DNA of 64,000 nt from Harmonia axyridis (lineage: Eukaryota; Arthropoda; Insecta; Coleoptera; Coccinellidae): positions 37,548,501 to 37,612,500 of the forward strand of contig NC_059501.1 in assembly GCF_914767665.1 (NCBI RefSeq). The letters are read 5' to 3'. The translations under genes were made by a program, and so were the position numbers. The notes beneath the pieces were generated by a model that was not told where the DNA came from, made no database searches, and worked only from the letters and a program-made list of their open reading frames with translations. Positions within the stretch are counted from its first letter, which is position 1, and each line of letters begins with the position of its first letter. Of this stretch, positions 10,419 to 19,850 are shown one piece after another.

Positions 10419-11624
10419 TGGGAATCAATCAGTAGCCACACCACAATACCTAAGGAAGACTTCATCAACATCATCAGATTTCTTTTCAACTCCAACTATT
10501 TCATCTTCCAAGGTAATTTCTACAACCAAATACTAGGTTCCCCAATGGGGTCTAAATTCAGCCCTTCCATTGCAGAGGTAGTGATGGATTTCCTCCTAGA
10601 TGGCATCCTAACAGATATCCCCTTTGAGATGCCTTTTATTAAAAAATATGTAGATGACATCATTTGTGCAGTTCCCAGTGATAAGACATCTTACACTCTT
10701 GAAAGGTTCAACAGACAGAGTGAGTCTATAAAATTTACCATAGAATTAGAAAATAACAATAGTGTGCCTTTCCTAGATACCCTAGTCATTAGAAGACCTG
10801 ACAATACACTGATTCTTGATTGGTATAGAAAGCCCTCTAGCTCAGGTAGATACTTGCATTATTTTTCCAACCACCCTCAGAGACAAAAAATCAATATGGT
10901 TACAGGATTGAGGAATCGTATACAAAGAATATCACACCCCACTCTGAAGGAGAAGAATATGAAACTATTATATCAGTTGATGCTTGAGAATGGTTACCCC
11001 AAGAACCTTTTAAAGAAATTGATACACAGTTCATCGAATTCTGGACAGCCACAGAATAATGACGAAATCGCATCCACCAATTTAGATCAGAGAATTATAT
11101 TTACTTCCATTCCACTGATTAATGTAATGACAAAATCCTTAATAAACTTATTAAAAACTGATAACATCAAAGTGATACCTAGAACTGAATTCAAATTAAA
11201 GAGACTTTATAGTAATTTGAAAGATAGGATAGAAACTGATAAGAAAAGCTGTGTTGTATACAGAATACCCTGTCAAAATTGTGATGAGGTGTATATCGGA
11301 CAAACATCCCAACAACTTAAAAGAAGAATAACTCAACATATCAGCGACATTAAGAATCCTAGAAAAATATGTGCACTGGCAGAACATGTACGATCAGTTG
11401 ACCATCGAATGGACTATGATTCGGTGACAGTCTTGGAGTGCGAGGAGAATATGAGAAAAAGATGTTTCCTGGAGATGATTCACATTAAGCGACATGAAAA
11501 TTCCATGAACTACAGAAAGGATATAGAGAACATTAGCAACATTTATTCATATCTGATACATTCAAACCAACTTAGTGAGAGTGAGTTGTTGATCTCAAGT
11601 TCTATGTTCTCCAATGTCAGTTGA
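10419..11624 (+). pseudogene. Penelope RT-GIY-YIG protein, 5'-truncated but open
   Basis: An open frame of 401 codons without a start at its left edge; the first ATG in frame is at 10545. It enters at WESISSHTTIPKEDF, equivalent to WDTIRNHTSLPKEEF of the complete neighbour. It then carries FNSNYFIFQG, GSPMGSKFSPSIAE, KKYVDDIICAVP (RT catalytic motif), the thumb, the CxxC pair and VYIGQTSQQLKRRI of the GIY-YIG endonuclease, and ends at a natural stop. Missing are the N-terminal domain and the RT motifs that contain the first catalytic Asp. There is no internal stop or frameshift, so truncation was recent or arose during insertion. Confidence 0.9.
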
Positions 11625-11925
11625 AGATCTATGATGTTCTATGAACCCGACCTAACCCCTTTCGGTTTTTTACGCAGTTGTCAGATGTATGAAGAAAGAA
11701 TTTCAAAAATAAGTTTTCAAGAGAATAAGGAAGTGTGTGATATAAAAAAGAGACGTTATTGTATTAGAGACTATTTTGTGTTCAAGTTAATTAATAATTT
11801 TTCCTCCAAATCTGTATAAGATTCAGTGCAACTTAAGATCTGGTAACTCTTCGCATTTCGGTGCGTTTTAACATGTTGTCTTTTCTGCAATGTTTGTTAT
11901 ATTTGTATGTTGTTTGTTTTATAGA

Positions 11926-11966
11926 AGTCCTGAAGAAGATCCCAACCAAGGATCGAAACGTCGACT
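11926..11966 (+). ncRNA. hammerhead-ribozyme-like motif, Penelope 3' region
   Basis: Read 5' to 3': helix I strand AGTC (11926-11929), core CTGAAGA (11930-11936, fits CUGANGA), one unpaired A, helix II GATCC (11938-11942) with loop and GGATC (11950-11954), core GAAA (11955-11958), C, then GTC (presumed cleavage after C11962), and GACT (11963-11966) pairing with AGTC. Helix III is only A-C/G-T with no loop, so activity would need a dimer. Penelope-like elements are known to carry hammerhead motifs in their terminal repeats. The extra A before helix II is unusual. Activity is not shown. Confidence 0.65.
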
Positions 11967-12046
11967 GATGAAATAAAGAAGTTAGTAACAATTGAAGTTT
12001 TCCAACACCCCTTAAACCATTGTTTATATATATATATATGGTATCT

Positions 12047-12308
12047 TCTTGAGAGCTATTGATTTGTGTTCAAATAAGATCTTTACAACTCTGTATTTCG
12101 GTATGTACTATTTTTACATGTTTTGTGATTGCCTTATTTTGACTGTTTTTTATTGCTATTGTAGAGTCCTGAAGAAGGTCCCCATCGGGATCGAAACGTC
12201 GACTAAATGAAATAAAGAAGAGTGACATTATAACACTTATCAATTTTCCCACACCCCTTATCTAACTTATAACTATTGTTGTATATTGGGAATTAAAATT
12301 GTTGATAT
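12047..12308 (+). repeat. 5' pseudo-LTR of the Penelope element
   Basis: Starts tcttgagagctattgattt and ends ttaaaattgttgatat, six bases before the ORF start codon. Contains the hammerhead-like motif at 12165-12204. The promoter for the element is expected inside this repeat in this class. Confidence 0.92.
12165..12204 (+). ncRNA. hammerhead-ribozyme-like motif in 5' pseudo-LTR
   Basis: Helix I strand AGTC (12165-12168), core CTGAAGA (12169-12175), one A, helix II GGTCCC (12177-12182) with loop and GGGATC (12187-12192), core GAAA (12193-12196), C, GTC with presumed cleavage after C12200, and GACT (12201-12204). Compared with the other Penelope subfamily, the second base of helix II changes from A to G while its partner stays T, so an A-T pair becomes G-T and pairing is kept. 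Confidence 0.65.
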
Positions 12309-12314
12309 TTAAGC

Positions 12315-14849
12315 ATGGGGTTTTATGCAGAAGTGAGAAACAACTATGGAAGAGTAGCATATGAAGCGTTGAAGTCATGGTCGTCATATAATATGAAACT
12401 GGCATCTTATAGAAACCGAAGAGTGTTCCTTTTGGAATGCAAAAGACAGGGTTTACTTCCCAAACATATTTCCAACAATATGAATTATTTGTTCAGCTCA
12501 GCAAGTGATTCAGGTTCGTCCAGACAGGTTCAGGCTATGTTGGAGAAATCAAGACGTCTCGTTCTTCAATTTGAGATCACTGTGACTGTGAGCAGGATAG
12601 GAAGAATGGAGTGTGATTCTTCCAGGTTGTGGCAGATCTTGGAGGGGTTGCTTCCACCAGAGATGCTAAGTCGTTTTGAAACTTACCAGTCCAGAAGGTA
12701 CAGAAGAGAATTTGCTACTATTAGGGAGAGAAATCTGATGAAGGTGAGAGCTCTGTCAGATGAACTTTTAAAGAGAGTAGAACCACAGGAAAGGTGGATT
12801 AAGAATGTTAGTTCTGTTATTGTACCAGATAGAATATTGAAATTTCTAGCACTGGGCCCCAAATTCGGCATTGATATTCCTTTAAGGGAGGTGTCCATGT
12901 CGAGGCTGTTGTCAGATGTGGAGGGCATTATTGATCTTAATGATAGACTGTCAGATGAGGGAAAGAACATCAAACGTTCCCAAGCTGTTAATATTATCAC
13001 AAACTACATCAAACCTGGAAAAAGGACTAATAATATTTTCCAGAGAGAATTTTACCACTGTAAGAGATACCTAAGTGAACATCAAGAATTGCTTGTGTTA
13101 CGGGCTGATAAAGGCAATGTTACGGTTTTGATGGATAAGGATCAGTACATAGAGCTCTCCAACGAAATTTTACTTAATGTACAATATTACCAACTTCTTA
13201 CCAACAGAGATCCAACCGTTACAATACAAGGTAAATGTAATGCATTGATTAAACGATGGGTCAGTGAGGGCCACATAACACAAATACAAGGTAAATCACT
13301 GTACATTTACAATTCAGTTCCAGCTAGATTCTACGGTTTACCAAAAATCCACAAACCCATTCTTGCCTTGAGACCAATAATATCATCTGTTAACACCCCC
13401 ACATCCAAACTGTCAGTTTTTGTTTCAGACATCCTGTCTAAATGTCTTTCTTCTACCAGAAGTAGATATTTTATTGAAGATTCCTTTGCTTTTGCCCAGT
13501 ATGTGAATGATTTCCAGTTACCTGTTGATTATGTCCTGATCAGCCTGGACGTTGTATCTCTTTTCACCAACATTCCTGTCGAGTTGGCAGTTTCAGCTGT
13601 TGAGAATAAGTGGGATACTATCAGAAACCACACAAGTCTACCAAAAGAAGAATTCATCCATGCCATCAAGTTCCTGTTTTCTTCAAACTATTTTCTTTTT
13701 AATGGTAGGTTCTTCAAGCAGGTGCTCGGTTCCCCTATGGGTTCCAACTTCAGTCCATCCATTGCTGAATTAGTAATGGATTTCCTTCTGGACCGCATTC
13801 TTGTTAGTATTCCTTTTCACATTCCTTTCATCAAGAAATATGTTGATGATCTAATATGTGCTGTACCTAAAGACCAGGTTGCTTTCGTTCTAGACAAGTT
13901 TAACAGTGAACATGAAAGTATACAGTTTACTTTGGAGGAAGAAACAGCGAATGGAGTCCCATTCCTGGATACAAGGGTGATTCGAACACTGGAAAATAGG
14001 CTGATTCTGGATTGGTACCGAAAACCAACAAGTTCAGGGAGATACATACACTATTTTTCTAATCGTTCACATGGACAAAAGGTAAACATGATTTTAGGAT
14101 TGAAGAATCGTATAGAAAAGGTTGCCCATCCAAGTCTAAGGCGGCAGAATCTGAGGTTGTTGATGCAGTTGATGCTAGAGAATGGATACCCAAAAAGGTT
14201 ATTGTCCAGATTGATTTATAATACCACTCCTTCGACAAGGCCAACGAATGGAGAGAGGAGCGCATCCACCACTGTGGACACTGAGAACACGGGTAGAATT
14301 CTTTACTTGTCTATTCCCCTAATTAATGGTATGACAAACGCATTAATTAACCTCTTAAAGACCACAGAAACTATGCTGATTCAGAAATCTTATTTTAAAA
14401 TTGACAGATTATATAGTCGAGTGAAAGATAGGATGACTGTTGATAACATGAGTGGTGTGGTATATTGTATTCCTTGTTCAATATGCAGTGAGGTGTACAT
14501 TGGTCAGACGTCTCAGCTTCTGAAGAGAAGGATTGCTCAACACAAAAGCGACATCAAGAATTCAAGTAAGATTTGTGCCCTAGCAGACCATACCCGGGAC
14601 AAAGATCATCCAATGAATTATGATTCCACCAAAATCCTAGAAATTGAAGTTAGTGGAAGAAAAAGATGTTTCTTAGAGATGTATCATATTAAACGTCAAA
14701 CCTGTTCGATGAACTACAGAAGGGATGTAAATAATATCAGCTCCATCTATTCTTATTTGATTCATTATGACCGGTTCTGTGGGAGAGAATTGGAAGGATC
14801 ACATACAGAAAGAATTTCAACAAGTTCAGCAGTCGTAGGGATAACGTGA
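12315..14849 (+). CDS. Penelope reverse transcriptase with GIY-YIG endonuclease
   Basis: An intact 844-residue polyprotein-like enzyme. It copies the element's RNA at a nick made by its own endonuclease, in the nucleus. Residues 1-250 are an N-terminal region without a named motif. LVLRADKGNVTVLMDK (260-275) and RFYGLPKIHKP (338-348) are typical Penelope RT landmarks. The first catalytic Asp is D412 in SLDVVSLFTNIP. LGSPMGSNFSPS is at 471-482. YVDD (509-512) supplies the other two catalytic Asp residues. The thumb follows, with LILDWYRKPTSSGRYIHYFS. A CxxC pair (C721, C724) precedes VYIGQTSQLLKRRI, in which Y728-I729-G730 is the YIG part and VVY (715-717) stands in for GIY. FLEMYHIKR near 790 carries the expected catalytic Glu. 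The start is the first ATG after in-frame stops and lies 6 bp after the pseudo-LTR. No frameshift or missing catalytic residue is visible. Length is typical for the class. Confidence 0.95.
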   Translation: MGFYAEVRNNYGRVAYEALKSWSSYNMKLASYRNRRVFLLECKRQGLLPKHISNNMNYLFSSASDSGSSRQVQAMLEKSRRLVLQFEITVTVSRIGRMECDSSRLWQILEGLLPPEMLSRFETYQSRRYRREFATIRERNLMKVRALSDELLKRVEPQERWIKNVSSVIVPDRILKFLALGPKFGIDIPLREVSMSRLLSDVEGIIDLNDRLSDEGKNIKRSQAVNIITNYIKPGKRTNNIFQREFYHCKRYLSEHQELLVLRADKGNVTVLMDKDQYIELSNEILLNVQYYQLLTNRDPTVTIQGKCNALIKRWVSEGHITQIQGKSLYIYNSVPARFYGLPKIHKPILALRPIISSVNTPTSKLSVFVSDILSKCLSSTRSRYFIEDSFAFAQYVNDFQLPVDYVLISLDVVSLFTNIPVELAVSAVENKWDTIRNHTSLPKEEFIHAIKFLFSSNYFLFNGRFFKQVLGSPMGSNFSPSIAELVMDFLLDRILVSIPFHIPFIKKYVDDLICAVPKDQVAFVLDKFNSEHESIQFTLEEETANGVPFLDTRVIRTLENRLILDWYRKPTSSGRYIHYFSNRSHGQKVNMILGLKNRIEKVAHPSLRRQNLRLLMQLMLENGYPKRLLSRLIYNTTPSTRPTNGERSASTTVDTENTGRILYLSIPLINGMTNALINLLKTTETMLIQKSYFKIDRLYSRVKDRMTVDNMSGVVYCIPCSICSEVYIGQTSQLLKRRIAQHKSDIKNSSKICALADHTRDKDHPMNYDSTKILEIEVSGRKRCFLEMYHIKRQTCSMNYRRDVNNISSIYSYLIHYDRFCGRELEGSHTERISTSSAVVGIT

Positions 14850-15167
14850 AAATGAATTCTGTGTTCCGGGCCATTTCTGTGAGAGGGGATTGGTTTCGGT
14901 TCATGGAATCTTTCAAAAAAGTCGCATTTGTTCTGAGTTCAGTGAGAGTGAATTACTGCGACCAATGTGATTTAATGCTACTCTATGTTTCATCTGTCAT
15001 GTGCGTGTATTCTGTGGCAAGTCTGGTTGACAACATTTTTGACAACCTCTCATTTTGATGATTATTCTGTTTACCTTATTTACTTATTATAATTGATTTC
15101 TACTCCTTTACTAACGAAGTATCAGATCTTTTTTCGCTGAAGTTGTTGATGTTCTTGTTAGTTGCTT
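14850..15167 (+). other. 3' spacer of the Penelope element
   Basis: DNA between the ORF stop and the 3' pseudo-LTR. A 70-codon frame at 14846-15058 overlaps the stop but has no domain and is probably untranslated. Confidence 0.6.
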
Positions 15168-15429
15168 TCTTGAGAGCTATTGATTTGTGTTCAAATAAGA
15201 TCTTTACAACTCTGTATTTCGGTATGTACTATTTTTACATGTTTTGTGATTGCCTTATTTTGACTGTTTTTTATTGCTATTGTAGAGTCCTGAAGAAGGT
15301 CCCCATCGGGATCGAAACGTCGACTAAATGAAATAAAGAAGAGTGACATTATAACACTTATCAATTTTCCCACACCCCTTATCTAACTTATAACTATTGT
15401 TGTATATTGGGAATTAAAATTGTTGATAT
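15168..15429 (+). repeat. 3' pseudo-LTR of the Penelope element
   Basis: Direct copy of 12047-12308 with identical translation in every frame checked. It runs directly into a (TA)n tract. Confidence 0.92.
15286..15325 (+). ncRNA. hammerhead-ribozyme-like motif in 3' pseudo-LTR
   Basis: Exact duplicate of 12165-12204 (offset 3,121). With one motif per terminal repeat, a full-length transcript would carry two ribozymes. Self-cleavage at both would release a unit-length RNA. Confidence 0.65.
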
Positions 15430-15452
15430 ATATATATATATATATATATATA
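15427..15452. repeat. (TA)n microsatellite
   Basis: About 13 TA units between the Penelope 3' end and the right 85-bp arm; the counterpart of 8951-8993. Confidence 0.88.
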
Positions 15453-15537
15453 TTACTTACTACCCCATATATCATTTAATATTTCAAATCATCGAATGAG
15501 TTTAATAATTGCAGGCGTAAGAGTGAACTACCGTAAT
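15453..15537. repeat. right arm of the 85-bp inverted repeat
   Basis: Starts ttacttactaccccatatat and ends actaccgtaat. Reverse complement of 8867-8951, same length, about seven mismatches. DNA beyond the two arms no longer matches. Confidence 0.85.
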
Positions 15538-15584
15538 TGTAGATCATGTAGATGCGGTATGTAAACGGCTGAATTGCTCCTTTT

Positions 15585-16106
15585 TTGCCATCAATAAAAT
15601 TAAGAACGTATTACCATATAGCATATAACATACTCATATGGGGCGGTACGTCTGAACTGAATAGAGTTCTCGTCTGTCAGAAGAAAATTATAAGACTGAT
15701 ATTTAATATCCATCCACGCACATCTTGTAGACCTTATTTTTGTGACAATGAAATATTAACAGTAGCGGGTATCTACTTGTTCAAATGTTTACTTCATTCT
15801 AAAAAGAATGAGAAAAATCTTACTAAGTTATCAAGTTACCATTCTTACCCAACAAGGAGCGGTGATATCTTAGTAATTCCTGGGCACAGAACATCAAAAT
15901 ACGAACAATCTCCCAACTATCAGGGGATTGTTCTGTTCAGTAAGAGAATGATAAAGATAATGACTTAAAACCATACGAGTAACAGTCAATTGCAAATATT
16001 GTTTAGTTTAATCTTTTTGAATTTTCTTTCTTTTGCTTTATTATGACCTGTCCTATACTTGTTTGTCTTAAGGGATCAATAAATGTTATTATTATTATTA
16101 TTATTG
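15585..16106 (+). pseudogene. 5'-truncated Jockey-type LINE, C-terminal end
   Basis: An open frame (15585-15968) holding only the region downstream of the RT: YYHIAYNILIWGGTSELN, VCQKKIIRLIFNIHPRTSCR, EILTVAGIYLFKCLL. This is the C-terminal tail of Jockey-like ORF2 proteins, and the same segments occur in the LINEs at 6.5-7.1 and 32.6-33.1 kb. The non-coding 3' end has aataaa (16078-16083) and a (tta)n tail (16086-16105), so the insertion is complete at its 3' end and truncated at its 5' end, as usual for target-primed LINE insertions. No RT remains. Confidence 0.8.
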
Positions 16107-16731
16107 CATTAACAATTTGCCGCCCCAAATAAAGTGAAAAATCAGCTTCAAATCCCAGGCACCAAAAAAAATTTTTTGTTTTGAGTTATAGGAATACCAA
16201 TATGTTCGTGCATGAGTATAAATGTACTAGATTGAAAAACTCCGCGGTATTATACGTCATTTCATTCAATATCAAATTTCAAAATCAAACTAACGACTCG
16301 AAAGGAAATAAAAATAAAATATCACTTCTGTGTGGTTTCGAAACTTTTGATGTCGAAGCGAGAGTGAATACGAACAACAAGCGCAATATTTATATATCAA
16401 AAACAGATTCACATATAACGATATGTACCGGCAAATGTTTCTGGCATTCCCCTGAATGAAGTGATTTTCGTATTATGATGTTCTACCGTCTGAATTTGAC
16501 AGATTAATTATTATATTTTTGTTTTGGAACTAAATTAACCCAAACGATTCTAATGGAGGTGGTTTGCAGGCATATCCTCAGCTTTGCGGTCTTTGTGCAG
16601 GGGATGGCCTTTACCGGAACCCACCGTATGTTTTAGAGTTCATCCAGTTGTTCGGACCATTGTATGATGTTTTTACCCGATAAGTTTCACAGAGAGCAAA
16701 AGCTCATTCTATGTTGCATTCTATTAGCTTA
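16107..16731. other. unassigned stretch
   Basis: A 92-codon open frame (16181-16459, +) has no known domain. A GC-richer patch at about 16555-16690 is unassigned. Confidence 0.4.
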
Positions 16732-18186
16732 TACAGGGTGGTTCACCGGGAAGGCCTATTAGACGTTTATGGAAAATTATTCATATATTTGAGCTGAAAA
16801 TTTGCATATTGGGGTTTGAGACAATGATCGTTCTCCCTAAAATATTTTCAGATCTCTACAACTTCCGGTTATACCGGAAACAGACTACTACTTCCTTATT
16901 TCAAATGGCACACCCAGTATATTATTACATCATTACATAGCTTTTTTGATGGCAATATGCCATACCTTCTTATGAAAAAAAAAGGTGACGATGAGGACTC
17001 ACATTTTTTGAATATTTCAGCAGAAAAAGATTTTTTCGAAAAAATTTTTTTCCTTTTCGATTCCGCAAATACGTAGTAATATAAGACTTGGCTTGGACCA
17101 AAAATGTACATGGTGTTTATAAGAGGATCATGAACTTGGACAACTAAAATTCAATTTTCATATTAGAACCTATATTTTTTATTATTTCAGTCGTTTCTAC
17201 GTACAAAAATAGTGGGGTTTACTTGAGCAAGGCCTATACCTAAAATGAATACTTCAAGAGTTATCGGGGAAGAGGTTCAAATGGGGAAAAACCGCTATTT
17301 ATAACTGTATTAATAAATGTCTGGTACTTCCGGAAAACACAGAAAAAAACTAAAATTCGATGTTTGGATAACTAAATTTTACATTTCATGAATTTTAATT
17401 AATTTTTCGTTGGGATTGTTGAGAAATCCATAAGCCAATACAATTTTCAATTAGGAATAATTCATTACAATTCTTGATATGTCAAATTTAGTTATGAAAA
17501 CATCGAATTTTAGTTTCTTTCTGTGTTTTTCGGAAATCGCAGACTACTCCACACAGTTGTAAATAGCGGTTTTTCCTCATTGAAAGTTCTTCCTCGATAA
17601 CTCTTAAAGTATTCATTTTAGGTATAGGGTTTGCATAAGTAACCCCCACTATTTTTGGACGTAGTATCGACTGAAATAATAAAAAATATAGGTTCTAATT
17701 TGAAAATCTTGAGTTTTGATGAATTTGAGTTGTCCAAGTTCATGATCCTCTTATAAACACCCTGTACATTTTTGGCCTAAACCGCAAACAGTCTTATGAA
17801 ACTACGTATTTGCGGAATAGAAAAAGAAAAAAATGTTTTCGGAAAAAGCTCTTTCTGCGGTAATATTTAAAAAAATGTGAGTCCTCATCGCCACAATTTT
17901 TTTCATAAGAATCCCAATAACTCATGAACCGTTGAATTTTTACCAGAGGTATGACATACTACCGAAATTGCCATAAAAAAAGCTATCTAATGATGCAATA
18001 ATATACTGGGTGTGCCATTTGAAATAAGGAAGTAGTGATCTGTTTCCGGTATAACCGGAAGTTGTAGAGATCTGAAAATATTTTAGGGAGAAAGATCATT
18101 GTCTCAAACCCCGATATGCAAATTTTCAGCTCAAAATTATGATTAGTTTTCCATAACCACCGGCCATTCCGGTGAATCACCCTGTA
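16732..18186. mobile_element. large foldback element, 1.46 kb
   Basis: Almost the whole element is two inverted arms of roughly 650-700 bp (about 16732-17395 and 17470-18186) around a short AT-rich centre near 17430. The ends are tacagggtggttcaccgg and ccggtgaatcaccctgta. Arm landmarks include ttccggttataccggaaaca near 16865 against its complement near 18045, and taaaattcga (17351) against tcgaatttta (17503). The arms have diverged with small indels, so it is old. No protein is encoded; movement would need a transposase supplied in trans. A TA duplication is possible but ambiguous. Confidence 0.88.
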
Positions 18187-18390
18187 TTTGAACTGTCGAA
18201 AACGATCGACTTGGAAATTTTTAACTTCCTACTGCAAACAGACTGATATTGACTCATCGCATCTCATCATTTTTACCTAATTAAATTCTAAATGAAAACA
18301 GCTATTTAAATAGACAAATTAAAAAAAAATTGTTTTCAATATTGTTCAAGTGTTGACGATAAAAGAATCATATATTTGGATACATAGGTA
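18187..18390. other. unassigned AT-rich stretch
   Basis: Nothing recognised. Confidence 0.4.
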
Positions 18391-19850
18391 TAGGTTGTTT
18401 GTTGTTTCATCATAAACTGGACAAAAATACAAAGTCGCGTAGATGACACCGGGAGAATAATTTTTGCCTTTTAACATATACCTCTTTTACGAAGCATTAG
18501 CGAAATAAAGGAAATGCAACGTCATTTCTGAGCAATATTTTATGTATAGAAGTTGCAATTTCTGGTCACATTAGAGTATTTTTTAATGCTCAATTCAGAA
18601 AAACAAGATTACTCGGAAAAAAATTCGAAATGGCGAAATATCTGCAATATTCGTTAATTTTGTTTGGGTTCCAAATTGAATTGAATTTTCTGAACTCAAT
18701 TCATTAAGAATTTCTGTGACAAAATTTTTTTCAGAAATTATTCACGTGGTAGGTACGGCGAAAAAAAAGTTCACCCGAAATTGTTGAAATGTTTAACGAT
18801 TTTACTTTTCATACCTAACACGAATATGAAAACAGAATAAAAAAATATGAAACGGTTCCTTTATTAAAGCCATTTATATACTTGGATTAGTTCAAATTCA
18901 CATTCCACAGGTAATACCTCAAAGTTGAGGATTCAACTCCCAACAGAGATCCATCCAAATTACCGTGTGATAACTTAAATTGCCATCTGAAATATTTCAA
19001 CAGCCCAATCTCAAAATTTTGGCCCTCACAGCCCAACCAGTTTTTTTCAATCAAATTTGGATGAAACAATGAATGATATTTTTCGATTCTGTTTTCATAT
19101 TCGTATTAGGTATAAAAAAGTACAATCGTGAAATATTTCAACAATTTCGGGTGATTTTTTTTCGCTGTAGACATGTAAAAAAAATTTTTGTTCGATTTAT
19201 ACAAAATAGTTTTTACAGAAATTCTTAGAAATTGAGTTCTTCCAGAAAATGAAATTCATCTTTTCTAAATTGAGCACTCGAAAATATTCTGATGTGACCA
19301 GAAATCGTAACATCGAAGGTTATACATAACTGACACTCAATAGAATATGGCTCAGAAATGACGTTGAACACCCTATTAATGCTTTGAAGACGATGTATAT
19401 ATCATTGGGCAAAAATAATTCTCTTGGTGTCATCTACGCGACAATGCAGGGTGAGTCTTTGACTTGTACATATATTACAATCGAAGATTCCAGAGGTCAA
19501 AGGAAACACTTTTTACCTTTACCATTTTTACCGATTCGGCTCGGTTGAAAAGATATAGGCTGTTGAAAATCCATAAAAAAAAATATAATTTTTAGATATA
19601 TCTGGCAAATGAAATGGGATCGAAGAAAATTTTTTTGGGAATATAGTTTTCTATTGATGTGATGAATCTTTCCGAACATAAAAATTCGGTTGACTCCAAA
19701 ATGCTCACTATACTTGGTGAATCGAATCGGAAAAATTAGTAAAGGAATAAAGGGTTTCTTCGGACCTCAGGAATCTTCGAATGAAATATATTTACAAGTC
19801 AAAGACTTCCGCTGTATATGTTTATCCAGTTCATGATGAAAGACCCTGTA
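18391..19850. mobile_element. compound nested inverted-repeat element
   Basis: Three sets of inverted repeats lie one inside another. Outer: tttcatcataaactgg (18405) against ccagttcatgatgaaaga then accctgta (ending 19850). First inner: gtcgcgtagatgacacc (18434) against ggtgtcatctacgcgac (ending 19442), with arms of about 370-410 bp and a loop at about 18845-19075. Second inner: gagtctttgacttgtacata (19453) against its complement ending near 19815, with arms of about 75 bp. It looks like two palindromic units side by side inside a third, or one foldback with a satellite hairpin. No transposase. Confidence 0.72.

Larger units (their letters stand above)
9023..12027. repeat. 1,395-bp inverted repeat with 215-bp spacer
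   Basis: Arms 9023-10417 and 10633-12027 are reverse complements over 1,395 bp with no net indel. The spacer 10418-10632 is the extra 5' part of the plus-strand Penelope copy. Transcription through it would give a long hairpin RNA. Such a structure is also a classic place for assembly or library artefacts. Confidence 0.93.
10418..12027 (+). mobile_element. Penelope-like element, 5'-truncated, plus-strand copy
   Basis: Right half of the head-to-head pair, 1.6 kb. It begins abruptly at 10418 within the RT domain and ends ccattgtttat at 12027 against TA repeats. It is a different subfamily from the complete element at 12047-15429: the proteins align throughout but differ at many positions. Confidence 0.92.
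12047..15429 (+). mobile_element. complete Penelope-like retroelement with direct pseudo-LTRs
   Basis: A 3.38-kb element: 262-bp direct repeat (12047-12308), 844-codon ORF, a 318-bp 3' spacer, and a second 262-bp repeat (15168-15429). The repeats are offset by exactly 3,121 bp and their translations are identical, so insertion is recent. TA microsatellite lies at both edges (12027-12039 and 15427-15452). Domain order (RT then GIY-YIG) and the pseudo-LTR layout define the Penelope class. Because ORF and ends are intact, this copy may still be mobile. Confidence 0.93.

Noticed and set aside
14846..15058. 70-codon frame overlapping the Penelope stop codon
   Set aside because: No domain, lies in the 3' spacer of the element, and the complete RT-GIY-YIG protein ends normally before it.
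9023..15429. CRISPR array or bacterial retron for the repeat plus reverse transcriptase block
   Set aside because: No short regularly spaced repeats; the RT is of the Penelope class with a GIY-YIG domain, and the setting is a eukaryotic genome.
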